A stretch of DNA of 12,762 nucleotides from JBFLVQ01 sp040758525. GTDB lineage: Bacteria > Acidobacteriota > Blastocatellia > Chloracidobacteriales > JADJPF01. The position numbers and the translations under genes are program-made. The notes under the pieces were generated by a model. It was not told the DNA's origin, searched no databases, and worked only from the letters and a program-made list of their open reading frames with translations. The DNA lies in contig JBFLVQ010000229.1 of NCBI GenBank assembly GCA_040758525.1, forward strand, positions 1 to 12,762, in the 5' to 3' direction. Shown here piece after piece: positions 1 through 6,199 of this stretch (position 1 is its first letter; every line of letters starts with the position of its first letter).

Positions 1-936
1 GGTCTGCTCAGCTTTGACCGGATATCCTAGTTGTCGCCAAGCATCGAATCCGCCCCCTAGTGGTCGGACTCGTGTGATACCGCGTCGTTGTAACATCAGT
101 GCCACCCGGGCACTAGTAGCTTCGTTCGGTCAGGTACAGTAGAGGATAATGTCGCGGTCGCGTGGGATCTCGTGGTTTCGTTCTTCAAGCTCTTCTGCAA
201 CAAGATGTAGAGCACCAGGAATGGTATAAGGCTCAGCCTCAAAATCGAGTGAATGGCGTAGGTCTACAATAAAGATACTCTCATTTGCATCCATCATCTG
301 TTTGAGTTGTTCTGGGCTGATGCGAGCTATTCGTAATTGATGCAAGAATTGTCTGCGACGAATATATTTCCAGGCAATATAGCCAATCAGGCTTGCGACC
401 ACAATCACTACAAGCAAGCTACCAAATTGCAAAGCATACTCTGCAACCTGCTCAAGTTGTCTGCTAAACAGATAACCGAGCGCTTCGAAGGAGAAGACCC
501 AGACAAATGCTCCTAATCCGTCAAAGAGTATAAATCGTGATATCGGCATGCCGGTTGTTCCTGCTAGTGGCGGCGCCATAGTATTCCAGCCAGGAATAAA
601 TTTAGCTACTAGCAGCGAACGAGTACCATAACGAGTAAAAGCATTCTCAGTACGACGGACACAAGAATCGGGTTCAAGCGAAATACGGCAAAGAAAGTTC
701 AACACACTGCTGCCACGATAATGCCCAATCTGATACCAGATAAGATCGCTTAGCAGCGAGGCAATAATTCCTATAGCGATTGTCAGGGTAAAGCTTAACT
801 CACCATTGCTAGCCAATGCTCCAGCAGCAAGAAGAAAAGGAGCTGCCGGCAATGGCAGACCGATCTGCTCAATAAAGACTAGTAAGAAGAGCATGAGATA
901 TCCGTGCCGGACCAAAAAATTGATTGCTTCTTCCAT
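1..936 (-). CDS. DedA-family membrane protein fused to a rhodanese domain, in-frame TGA at the catalytic position (3'-partial; candidate selenoprotein)
   Basis: The N-terminal ~195 residues are a DedA/SNARE-associated (VTT) membrane domain with several hydrophobic segments. Family-typical stretches are FIEQIGLPLPAAPFLLAAGA (residues 21-40), SDLIWYQIGHYRG and AKFIPGWNTMAPPLAG (111-126). After a basic linker (YIRRRQ) a cytosolic rhodanese domain starts near residue 204, with IVDLR and IPGALHL. Reading is open from ATG at 936 to YCT at residue 268. TGA follows at 130-132, then 43 sense codons to the window edge, beginning PNEATSARVAL and including GGGFDAW and GYPV. These are standard rhodanese sequences, so the domain is intact across the TGA, which sits where the active-site Cys of the CPNEAT loop belongs. 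DedA proteins are inner-membrane lipid or ion transport factors; rhodanese domains move sulfane sulfur through the Cys. The gene lies 23 bp after the CGNR gene, probably in one operon. Alternatively it is a nonsense-mutated gene with an intact DedA part. Confidence 0.85.
98..114 (-). promoter_or_regulatory. Candidate bacterial SECIS hairpin downstream of the in-frame TGA
   Basis: On the coding (minus) strand the RNA reads AGUGCC-CGGGU-GGCACU, a perfect 6-bp stem closing a 5-nt loop. The stem starts 15 nt after the UGA at 132-130, and the first loop G is 23 nt after it. Known bacterial SECIS elements are short hairpins immediately 3' of the UGA, with a small apical loop containing G or GU. The E. 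coli fdhF loop carries a GGU that this loop also has. An outer U-G wobble and weak pairs can extend the stem. The hairpin lies in codons for S-A-R-V-A-L, a conserved stretch whose codons could form a stem by chance, so it is supportive and not conclusive. Confidence 0.5.
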
Positions 937-959
937 CTACTTTCAACTCGACTTTATGC

Positions 960-1571
960 TTAACTTGATCGTGAACGGCGATAGTGTGCTGACACCTTCA
1001 TTCGATTTCCACAGATATTCATACTGCACCATCGCCGTGCATGGTTTTTACTAGTATCGTAAAAATATAATACACATGCCGGATTTTCACACCGCTTGAC
1101 AAGCGAAAGATCACCGTGGCAGAGCAGATCACTGGCCGATTCGGCGATAGGTACAATTAGGTGGATCGCTTCACTAAAATTTGGATGAAATTGCTTCTCG
1201 AACTTGCTATGGGCGCGAACCAGTTGAGTGTAACCAGGATGATGGCGAAGCAGTTCGTTGATCTCATCAATTGTCGTTTGCTCTACCTTCTTCCTATTGG
1301 TAAGCCGTTCCACCATTCTTAGCAGCATTGCTCGAAACTCTCGTGCTTGCTTGAATGCACGTTCCCCTTCCGTTGTGCCGCTCCATCGCGTTAGTGCCTC
1401 TTTTGCCTCTGCCTTATCAAGAATCTTGGCCTCGATCAACCAGTAGATCAGATCGTCAAAACCTCCTAGCAGATCCGTAAGATTACCTTTCACAATAAGT
1501 TGGGTGTTAATGAAATCTAGACACCGATGGTTGCCAACAAAAACAAATTTCGATTCAGTCTTTTCCGCCAT
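960..1571 (-). CDS. CGNR zinc-finger / ABATE-domain transcriptional regulator
   Basis: A 203-aa protein. The N-terminal part (FVGNHRCLDFINTQ, residues 11-24) matches the ABATE domain. The C-terminus carries the CGNR zinc finger: CENPACVLYFYDTSKNHARRWCSMNICGNRMK, with two Cys pairs and the signature Cys-Gly-Asn-Arg, followed by the usual AHYRR tail. Proteins of this architecture are presumed DNA-binding regulators, probably with a small-molecule-sensing N-terminal domain. Start at ATG 1571 is supported by an upstream AGAGGTGG and a near-consensus promoter. It is first in a likely operon with the DedA-rhodanese gene and diverges from the VOC/flavin-protein genes. The palindrome at 1659-1687 is therefore a natural candidate operator for it, though this is inferred from position only. 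Confidence 0.92.
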   Translation of the reverse strand: MAEKTESKFVFVGNHRCLDFINTQLIVKGNLTDLLGGFDDLIYWLIEAKILDKAEAKEALTRWSGTTEGERAFKQAREFRAMLLRMVERLTNRKKVEQTTIDEINELLRHHPGYTQLVRAHSKFEKQFHPNFSEAIHLIVPIAESASDLLCHGDLSLVKRCENPACVLYFYDTSKNHARRWCSMNICGNRMKVSAHYRRSRSS

Positions 1572-1606
1572 CCTTATCCACCTCTTCGGGAAATCCGGTA
1601 AAATTT

Positions 1607-1635
1607 ATTGTAACCAGCAAAAATAGATTTGACAA
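1607..1635 (-). promoter_or_regulatory. Sigma-70-type promoter of the CGNR-DedA operon
   Basis: On the minus strand TTGTCA (1635-1630) is followed after exactly 17 nt by TACAAT (1612-1607), about 35 nt before the ATG at 1571. Both hexamers match consensus at five of six positions. Confidence 0.65.
1629..1634 (+). promoter_or_regulatory. Perfect -35 hexamer TTGACA facing the VOC gene
   Basis: TTGACA lies on the plus strand and overlaps the -35 of the divergent CGNR promoter by five bases. No strong -10 appears at 17 nt; TTTCAT (1652-1657) or TTCATA (1653-1658) are the best placed candidates. A start here would put the downstream palindrome at or just after the transcription start, a repressor position. 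Confidence 0.45.
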
Positions 1636-1658
1636 GTTAGATTAGATCTGATTTCATA

Positions 1659-1687
1659 TAACCATCAATAGTTACTATTGATAGTTA
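1659..1687. promoter_or_regulatory. 29-bp imperfect palindrome, probable operator
   Basis: The core ATCAATAG-TTA-CTATTGAT (1664-1682) is a perfect inverted repeat with a 3-bp centre. It extends outward to 13-bp arms (TAAC...GTTA) with one mismatch (1663/1683). It lies in the divergent intergenic region, 35 bp before the VOC start codon. There is no T-tract, so a terminator is unlikely; a dimeric-regulator site is the better reading. Confidence 0.6.
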
Positions 1688-1721
1688 GGTTAAAAATTTT
1701 AGTTTTAGAGGAGAGCAGCAT

Positions 1722-2189
1722 ATGGTTACAGGGAATATAGAGAGTCAGCTACCACAGACCGGTCATATAGGGTTAAATGTGAGCAATCTGGAGCGTTCAA
1801 AGAGCTTTTACCAGGCTGTGTTTGGTTTTCTAGTAATGGTTGACTCACAGCAGGAGGGGCGTCGATTTGTTTTTCTAGGTGATGGCAAGAAGCTGATCCT
1901 AACACTTTGGCAACAGAGCGAAGGTCGATTTGAGAAGAACCGACCTGGGCTTCATCATCTCTCATTTCAAGTAGAAACAATCGATCAAGTGAAGCAGGCA
2001 GAAGAGAAGTTGCGTACCTTGAACGCACGGTTTCTTTATCAGGGTATTGTTCCTCATGCAGAAGGGACAGAGTCTGGGGGAATCTTCTTTGAGGATCCAG
2101 ATGGCACGCGGCTTGAAATCTACAGTCCAACTGGTGCTAGTGCTCATACCGCACCAGTATCAGCAGCGCCATCCTGTGGATTCTTTTGA
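1722..2189 (+). CDS. VOC-superfamily (glyoxalase/dioxygenase fold) protein
   Basis: A 155-aa protein with two beta-alpha-beta-beta-beta repeats. HIGLNVSNLERSKSFYQAVFGF opens the first and HHLSFQV the second, and the protein closes with FFEDPDGTRLEIYSP. The usual VOC metal ligands are present: His15, His79 and Glu132. The fold serves glyoxalase I, extradiol dioxygenases and resistance proteins, and the substrate cannot be read from sequence. The tail after residue 136 (rich in A, S, P, ending SCGFF) is an extension beyond the fold. The start at ATG 1722 has GAGGAG about 8 nt upstream. The TGA stop at 2187-2189 abuts the Shine-Dalgarno of the next gene, so the two are almost certainly co-transcribed and perhaps translationally coupled. 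Confidence 0.9.
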   Translation: MVTGNIESQLPQTGHIGLNVSNLERSKSFYQAVFGFLVMVDSQQEGRRFVFLGDGKKLILTLWQQSEGRFEKNRPGLHHLSFQVETIDQVKQAEEKLRTLNARFLYQGIVPHAEGTESGGIFFEDPDGTRLEIYSPTGASAHTAPVSAAPSCGFF

Positions 2190-2200
2190 AGGAGAAGGCG

Positions 2201-3103
2201 ATGAGATCAAGATATCACTCAGGGGAATTAGAGGTTCAGAAGCGTGCTGGTGTGCGCTCAATAGCTAGTCGTATGGAAAATGGTATCCATTCTACAATTC
2301 CACTGATTGCGCAGGAGTTCCTGCGCAATCAGCCTATGGCAATTTTAGCTACGTTAGATAAGAGTGGTCGAGTATGGGCATCGCTGTTAATAGGTGAACC
2401 AGGATTTATGCAGATAATCGACGAGCGGACGGTACGTATAAATGCCACCCCAATTACTGGCGATCCATTGATAGAAAACTTGAAAGTGGGAAATGATGTA
2501 GGAATGCTTGTGATAGAGTTTGCGACAAGACGGCGTATGAGATTGAATGGCAAAGTAGAGATGCGCCCAGACGGAATCTATATAAATACGATGCAAGTAT
2601 ATGCAAACTGTCCAAAGTATATTCAAGCACGAGAGTGGAAAGAATCTGCTTATCAGAGATGCGCAACGACTAGCATAAAGCAGAACAGACTACTAACAGC
2701 AGAGCAGAAGCACCTTATTACTGAGGCGGATACATTCTTTATTGCCAGCTTTCATCAAGAGGGCGGTGCCGATGCCTCACACAGAGGAGGGTATCCAGGT
2801 TTTGTTAGGATCTCGAACGAAAATCTTTTAATCTGGCCAGACTATTCTGGCAATGGGATGTTTCAGACTCTTGGTAATATCTCAGCAAATCCAAATTGTG
2901 GTCTACTCTTCATCGATTTCGAGTATGGAAACACTCTTCAGATCACAGGAAGAGCAAAGATAGTATGGGACAAAGAGCGCGCATCTGAGATTGTCGGCGC
3001 TGAACGTCTAGTAGAATTTCAGATCGAGCAAGTGATAGAGATTGAAGGTGCAAATTTGCTGGGCTGGAGATTTATAGACTATTCTAAGTTCAACCCAGCA
3101 TAA
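2201..3103 (+). CDS. Pyridoxamine 5'-phosphate oxidase-like FMN-binding split-barrel protein
   Basis: A 300-aa protein of the flavin split-barrel superfamily. The first barrel half is seen in FLRNQPMAILATLDKSGRVWASLL and the stretch after it. A second half follows residue ~165: EADTFFIASFHQEGGADASHRGG, then PGFVRISNENLLIWPDYSGNGMFQTLGNI and NCGLLFIDFEYGNTLQITGRA. Members bind FMN, F420 or heme; this length and two-part layout fit uncharacterised oxidoreductases, not PdxH. ATG 2201 is chosen because AAGGAG sits 6 nt upstream; a TTG at 2186 in the same frame is less likely. It starts 11 bp after the VOC stop, so a two-step detoxification or catabolic unit is plausible but inferred. Confidence 0.88.
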   Translation: MRSRYHSGELEVQKRAGVRSIASRMENGIHSTIPLIAQEFLRNQPMAILATLDKSGRVWASLLIGEPGFMQIIDERTVRINATPITGDPLIENLKVGNDVGMLVIEFATRRRMRLNGKVEMRPDGIYINTMQVYANCPKYIQAREWKESAYQRCATTSIKQNRLLTAEQKHLITEADTFFIASFHQEGGADASHRGGYPGFVRISNENLLIWPDYSGNGMFQTLGNISANPNCGLLFIDFEYGNTLQITGRAKIVWDKERASEIVGAERLVEFQIEQVIEIEGANLLGWRFIDYSKFNPA

Positions 3104-3275
3104 TCGGCTTATCTTCTCTACGATGAGCTTGATGATCTTACCGGTTTGGTTACGAACATTTTACACAGGCTTAATGACGGCGTTACATAGCAGTAGTAGT
3201 ATCACACTGTTTTTAGCCATAGATTGAGCGATTTTGCTCATGCATGAAATGTCCTAAACACAATTATCAGTAGCC

Positions 3276-3306
3276 AGCCGGACAATCTGTTCGTCTGGCT
3301 TTCTTG
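3276..3306 (+). terminator. Rho-independent terminator after the VOC/flavin-protein operon
   Basis: AGCCGGAC (3276-3283) pairs with GTCTGGCT (3293-3300) with one G-T wobble and a 9-nt loop, followed by TTCTTG. It lies ~170 bp after the flavin-protein stop and before the next start. It shares CTGTTYGTCTGGCTT with the terminator at 3650-3691 on the opposite strand. Confidence 0.6.
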
Positions 3307-3371
3307 TGCTGGGTAACAAATTTTTTATCTAACCTTAATAGCTGGATTATGCTGAGCGAAGGGATAAAAAT

Positions 3372-3602
3372 ATGATAAATGTGCGGCTTGATTTCGAGAA
3401 TGGAAAAAGAGCTTATGGCAAGCTACATCCTGGTGGTGTTATCAAGATCAGAGCGGCAGTTTGGCCAACACCTAAGGCAGCAGTATTTACTGATAGATAT
3501 TGTATTGGAATAGCCATTGATGGATATCTGGAAGGTTCACCATCCTATCGAGCAAAGTTTAATAGTATGGTAAGCAATTACTACAACCGTTTACCACGAT
3601 AA
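3372..3602 (+). CDS. Small hypothetical protein (76 aa)
   Basis: I do not recognise this protein. It is mixed-charge with no membrane segment or signal peptide. It starts MINVRLDFENGKRAYGKLH and ends with a basic, Tyr-rich tail (SNYYNRLPR). It contains one Cys. The ATG at 3372 has GAAGGGA 7 nt upstream, which supports translation. It lies alone between two terminators, so it would need its own promoter in 3300-3360, where no strong hexamers are obvious. Codon choice looks like the neighbours. It could be a genuine small gene or a chance open frame. Confidence 0.5.
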   Translation: MINVRLDFENGKRAYGKLHPGGVIKIRAAVWPTPKAAVFTDRYCIGIAIDGYLEGSPSYRAKFNSMVSNYYNRLPR

Positions 3603-3649
3603 TAGAGATTTTTTGACCAATCCTGCCGTTGAGTTATACAGGTATTATT

Positions 3650-3691
3650 TCGCTAAAAAGAGAAGCCAGACAAACAGTTTGTTGATCTGGC
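3650..3691 (-). terminator. Rho-independent terminator for the copper-storage gene
   Basis: On the minus strand GCCAGA (3691-3686) pairs with TCTGGC (3670-3665), with further pairing inside (CAA/TTG), followed by TTCTCTTTTT. It lies 43 bp after the DUF326 gene's stop. An internal palindrome ACAAACAGTTTGT gives an alternative inner hairpin. Confidence 0.65.
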
Positions 3692-3733
3692 ATATAGAGA
3701 TTTTATTGCAAAATAATAGATTCGACAGAGTGA

Positions 3734-4093
3734 TTAACTACTTGTTATTTGACGACAAGATGCCGCACATTTAACACAGGCATCTGCACAATTTTGCATT
3801 TTAGAGTCTTTGCCAAACTGATCACAATAATAAGCACATCGATCACATATCTCGGCACAGGTTGTACAGACATGTTTATGTAGATCGGAGCCTCGCATCA
3901 TAAAATTGGCACTAGTTTGGCAAATTTCCGCACAATCAAGCAATAATCTTATCTGCTCAGGCCGTGCATGGCTACTACCTAATTGTAGGCAATATGATAT
4001 TGTCTCTAAGCCGATTCTGTAACAACTTAGACAATTTTGTATGCATAGCTGTAATAAATTTTCACTGATCTTATTAGTTGCGCGGCTCGACAT
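3734..4093 (-). CDS. DUF326 four-helix-bundle copper-binding protein (Csp-like copper storage)
   Basis: A 119-aa protein with 15 cysteines spaced along predicted helices: C17, C21, C24, C35, C54, C58, C76, C79, C83, C86, C90, C102, C106, C109 and C113. The CxxC, CxxxC and CxxxxC-type spacing (for example CTTCAEICDRCAYYC and CADACVKCAASC) is the hallmark of the DUF326/Csp family. Members form tetramers of four-helix bundles whose thiols hold many Cu(I) ions inside each bundle. There is no signal peptide or Tat motif, so it is probably a cytosolic Csp3-like store, not an exported one. ATG 4093 has a strong AAGGAGG 7 nt upstream. It has its own downstream terminator, and no copper exporter or regulator is nearby, so it appears monocistronic. 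Confidence 0.9.
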   Translation of the reverse strand: MSSRATNKISENLLQLCIQNCLSCYRIGLETISYCLQLGSSHARPEQIRLLLDCAEICQTSANFMMRGSDLHKHVCTTCAEICDRCAYYCDQFGKDSKMQNCADACVKCAASCRQITSS

Positions 4094-4217
4094 GATCGTT
4101 CCTCCTTGATATTTAGGATTTGAGCACGAGAAACGTCAGTACGCAGTAGCATATTGGCTGCAGTCATTGTGCAGGTAAGAAAAATCAACATACCTATAAC
4201 TAGAAACTACTGTGGTC

Positions 4218-4244
4218 AAAAAAAAGGTCACTTTAATAGTGACC
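4218..4244 (-). terminator. Strong rho-independent terminator (minus strand)
   Basis: GGTCACT (4244-4238 on the minus strand) pairs perfectly with AGTGACC (4232-4226) around a 5-nt loop and is followed by TTTTTTTT. It would stop transcripts coming from the 525-aa gene or the candidate RNA before they reach the copper-storage gene. Confidence 0.75.
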
Positions 4245-4352
4245 TAGGCCATTGTTCAGACTGGAAGATACCACGCCCGGTCATACGCACTCAGATTGAC
4301 CGCCCGTTTTTGTCTGCCGCAAATTGCGGTGCTGAGATCTGCGCAGTAGCAG

Positions 4353-4378
4353 AATGGTCCACTCAGCAGTGGACCATT
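4353..4378. repeat. Perfect 11-bp inverted repeat
   Basis: AATGGTCCACT (4353-4363) and AGTGGACCATT (4368-4378) are perfect inverted arms around CAGC. No T-tract follows on either strand, so it is not a clear terminator. It could be an RNA stem or a protein-binding site. Confidence 0.6.
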
Positions 4379-4497
4379 AAATAATACCAACTTAATGTAA
4401 TAGAACTATTAAGATATTGTAAAAAGTTTGTAATCAAGTAGTGGAGCTACGCTTAGCAATCTCCATTGCAAAAATGGTTGGATATATTGAATTAATC

Positions 4498-6075
4498 TTA
4501 ATTGAGGAAATTCTCTTCATGATCTTGATGATCTTGATGATCATGAATTTGTTGATCGCCAGGGCCAAAGAAGGTTGGCTCGCCACACTCAGAACAGCGA
4601 TCATTAGCAATCAATCCATCAACAAGCATAATACGGGCATCCAATTGATTTGCAACATCAAGGATTGTATCGGTTACCTCTTCGACACTATCAATCTCAT
4701 ACTCTATTGGCCAGATATAACGAAAGAACGCACTATTGGTCGTACTCTGATATGCAGCCAATCTAATCTCCTCAACCTGATTATAATTTCCATGGTAAGA
4801 AACATATAATAATGCAGAGTCTGTGATCTCACTTGTATCAAGTTCTTGTAGGGCTGATTCTAATGCTATCTGCAAAGGAAGCCGCCGATATAATGATAAC
4901 CCTACTTGTGGAATATCTTTTAGATCTAGCAACTGTGGGTAAATAAAGACACTCATCTCATCACTAATACCAAGGCTTTCAAGTTCTGCCGTAATAATAT
5001 CTTCTATTTGCTGGTAGGCATCTTGAACCTTGGAGATATTGCTCTGTTTGTCTTCATCAAAAAGTATTTCTTCAACTTCTGAAGCCTCTTCTCCATCTTC
5101 GGCAATAGCTACTCCACATAAAACTCGCATAATCAAACTATGCCTTATTTCTCTACTATTAACCTGTCCAGTGGCAGCAAATCTGACCGCAGGAGGTTTT
5201 TTATACTCACTGCTGAGCGGTGGTATAGTTGAGGATAGTCCTGCCAAATAACTCAAACACCCTTCTAAATAACGTCGTACTGAGGATAGTTGCGACCATT
5301 CTGCATGATCTATGTGATATAGATGTGCATCCAGCAAAAGTGAAGGTGTTTCTCCAAGATCGCTTGCTTGTCGAAATAGTCTCTTTTCTGTTACTTCTTT
5401 TATTGTTTTAGGCAACGTAGTAGGAATTCTGTTAATATCATCTGCACGCACTATCACAGCAAATATTACCCCAAATGGAATCATCAGGCTCTGCTTGTAC
5501 TCAACCCTATTATCAGGAGCAGTAGACTTCATAGTGATAGGATAACGATATCCTATCTCATATAGTAGAAACTCAAGAGTATCAATGGCCTCCTCAGTTA
5601 ATTCTTCCTCCTCAATAAGCTGATAGAGTAGGTTTTCATGCCCACGTTCTATCATCCATTCTACCTTATCCCATAATCTTTCTGGTATGGTTTCATCTGT
5701 TATTGATTTGAGGATTTGGCAAATCTCCGCTAAATTCTCACGGGCACCTGGCTTACCCTGCCCTTTTGTTTTTCCTGTGCGAGATTTATTTGATTGATTG
5801 GAGGGATTGATCGGTCTGTTGTGTACAGTACCTACAGTCTCTTTTGAAGTAGACTTGCTGCCACGCTTTGCATACATATCACGAACCCAATCCTCTACAG
5901 GAGCCTTCCATGACTGGTTCTTGTTAGGAATATTCTTAATCAGTTTACGGGGGTTCAATCCCATCTCTTTTGCCATATTGACTGCTTCGTCTGAAAGACG
6001 GCAGCGCCGTTTAGCCTCAGCCCAATCAGTCTCTTTCTTGCTTTGCTGTGTCTTTTCTGCTTTCTCTTTTTTCAT
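4498..6075 (-). CDS. Large uncharacterised protein with N-terminal DWAEAKRRCRLS module and C-terminal CxxC/His-rich tail
   Basis: A 525-aa soluble protein with no membrane segment. The N-terminus is highly basic. Residues ~17-70 form a compact motif (DWAEAKRRCRLSDEAVNMAK, GLNPRKLIKNIP, WKAPVEDWVRDMYAKR) that I recall as a recurring conserved stretch in otherwise unannotated bacterial proteins. A polar linker (~71-110) leads to an acidic, helical middle (~110-480); its outline is faintly like the DUF2863 family, low confidence. The end holds CSECGEP (Cys494, Cys497), a single knuckle that could bind zinc in a dimer, then HDHQDHQDHEE. ATG 6075 is preferred over the TTG just before it because AGAGG lies 7 nt upstream. 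It is ~125 bp downstream of the methyltransferase gene on the same strand. I assign no function. Confidence 0.8.
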   Translation of the reverse strand: MKKEKAEKTQQSKKETDWAEAKRRCRLSDEAVNMAKEMGLNPRKLIKNIPNKNQSWKAPVEDWVRDMYAKRGSKSTSKETVGTVHNRPINPSNQSNKSRTGKTKGQGKPGARENLAEICQILKSITDETIPERLWDKVEWMIERGHENLLYQLIEEEELTEEAIDTLEFLLYEIGYRYPITMKSTAPDNRVEYKQSLMIPFGVIFAVIVRADDINRIPTTLPKTIKEVTEKRLFRQASDLGETPSLLLDAHLYHIDHAEWSQLSSVRRYLEGCLSYLAGLSSTIPPLSSEYKKPPAVRFAATGQVNSREIRHSLIMRVLCGVAIAEDGEEASEVEEILFDEDKQSNISKVQDAYQQIEDIITAELESLGISDEMSVFIYPQLLDLKDIPQVGLSLYRRLPLQIALESALQELDTSEITDSALLYVSYHGNYNQVEEIRLAAYQSTTNSAFFRYIWPIEYEIDSVEEVTDTILDVANQLDARIMLVDGLIANDRCSECGEPTFFGPGDQQIHDHQDHQDHEENFLN

Positions 6076-6199
6076 CAATAGACCTCTTGCTAGTTTGGCA
6101 GTAGGCAGTAATAATAACAGAACATTAGCTTACCACCATACAATCTTTGAAGCTTTTGCAAATGCAACAGAGAAAGATAGAAGTATTGGTTATATCACA

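Larger units (their letters stand above)
4218..4378 (-). ncRNA. Candidate structured non-coding RNA ending in a terminator
   Basis: On the minus strand an 11-bp stem with a 4-nt loop (4378-4353) comes first, then CCGCAA-T-TTGCGG. A GGTCA/TGACC pair in the middle follows, and finally GGTCACT-ATTAA-AGTGACC and eight Ts. Three perfect stems plus a textbook terminator within 161 nt resemble an sRNA gene. No clear promoter was found upstream and I recognise no known RNA family. It could instead be the long 3' UTR of the 525-aa protein gene. Confidence 0.3.
4094..4497. other. Gene-free, hairpin-rich intergenic region
   Basis: No convincing gene lies here; the open frames show no ribosome site or family resemblance. 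The region holds a terminator on the minus strand (4218-4244), a palindrome CCGCAA-A-TTGCGG (4317-4329), an 11-bp perfect hairpin (4353-4378) and a palindrome TAATAG-AA-CTATTA (4398-4411). Read on the minus strand, the hairpins form a ~160-nt series ending in a terminator, which suggests a non-coding RNA or the 3' region of the upstream 525-aa gene. Confidence 0.5.

Noticed and set aside
1726..2130. Minus-strand 134-codon frame opposite the VOC gene
   Set aside because: Antisense shadow of a clear VOC gene.
4154..4384. Plus-strand 76-codon open frame
   Set aside because: It runs through the terminator and hairpins, has no ribosome site and looks non-protein-like.
4441..4809. Plus-strand 122-codon frame opposite the 525-aa gene
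   Set aside because: Antisense shadow; the minus-strand frame is longer and has a ribosome site and structured C-terminus.
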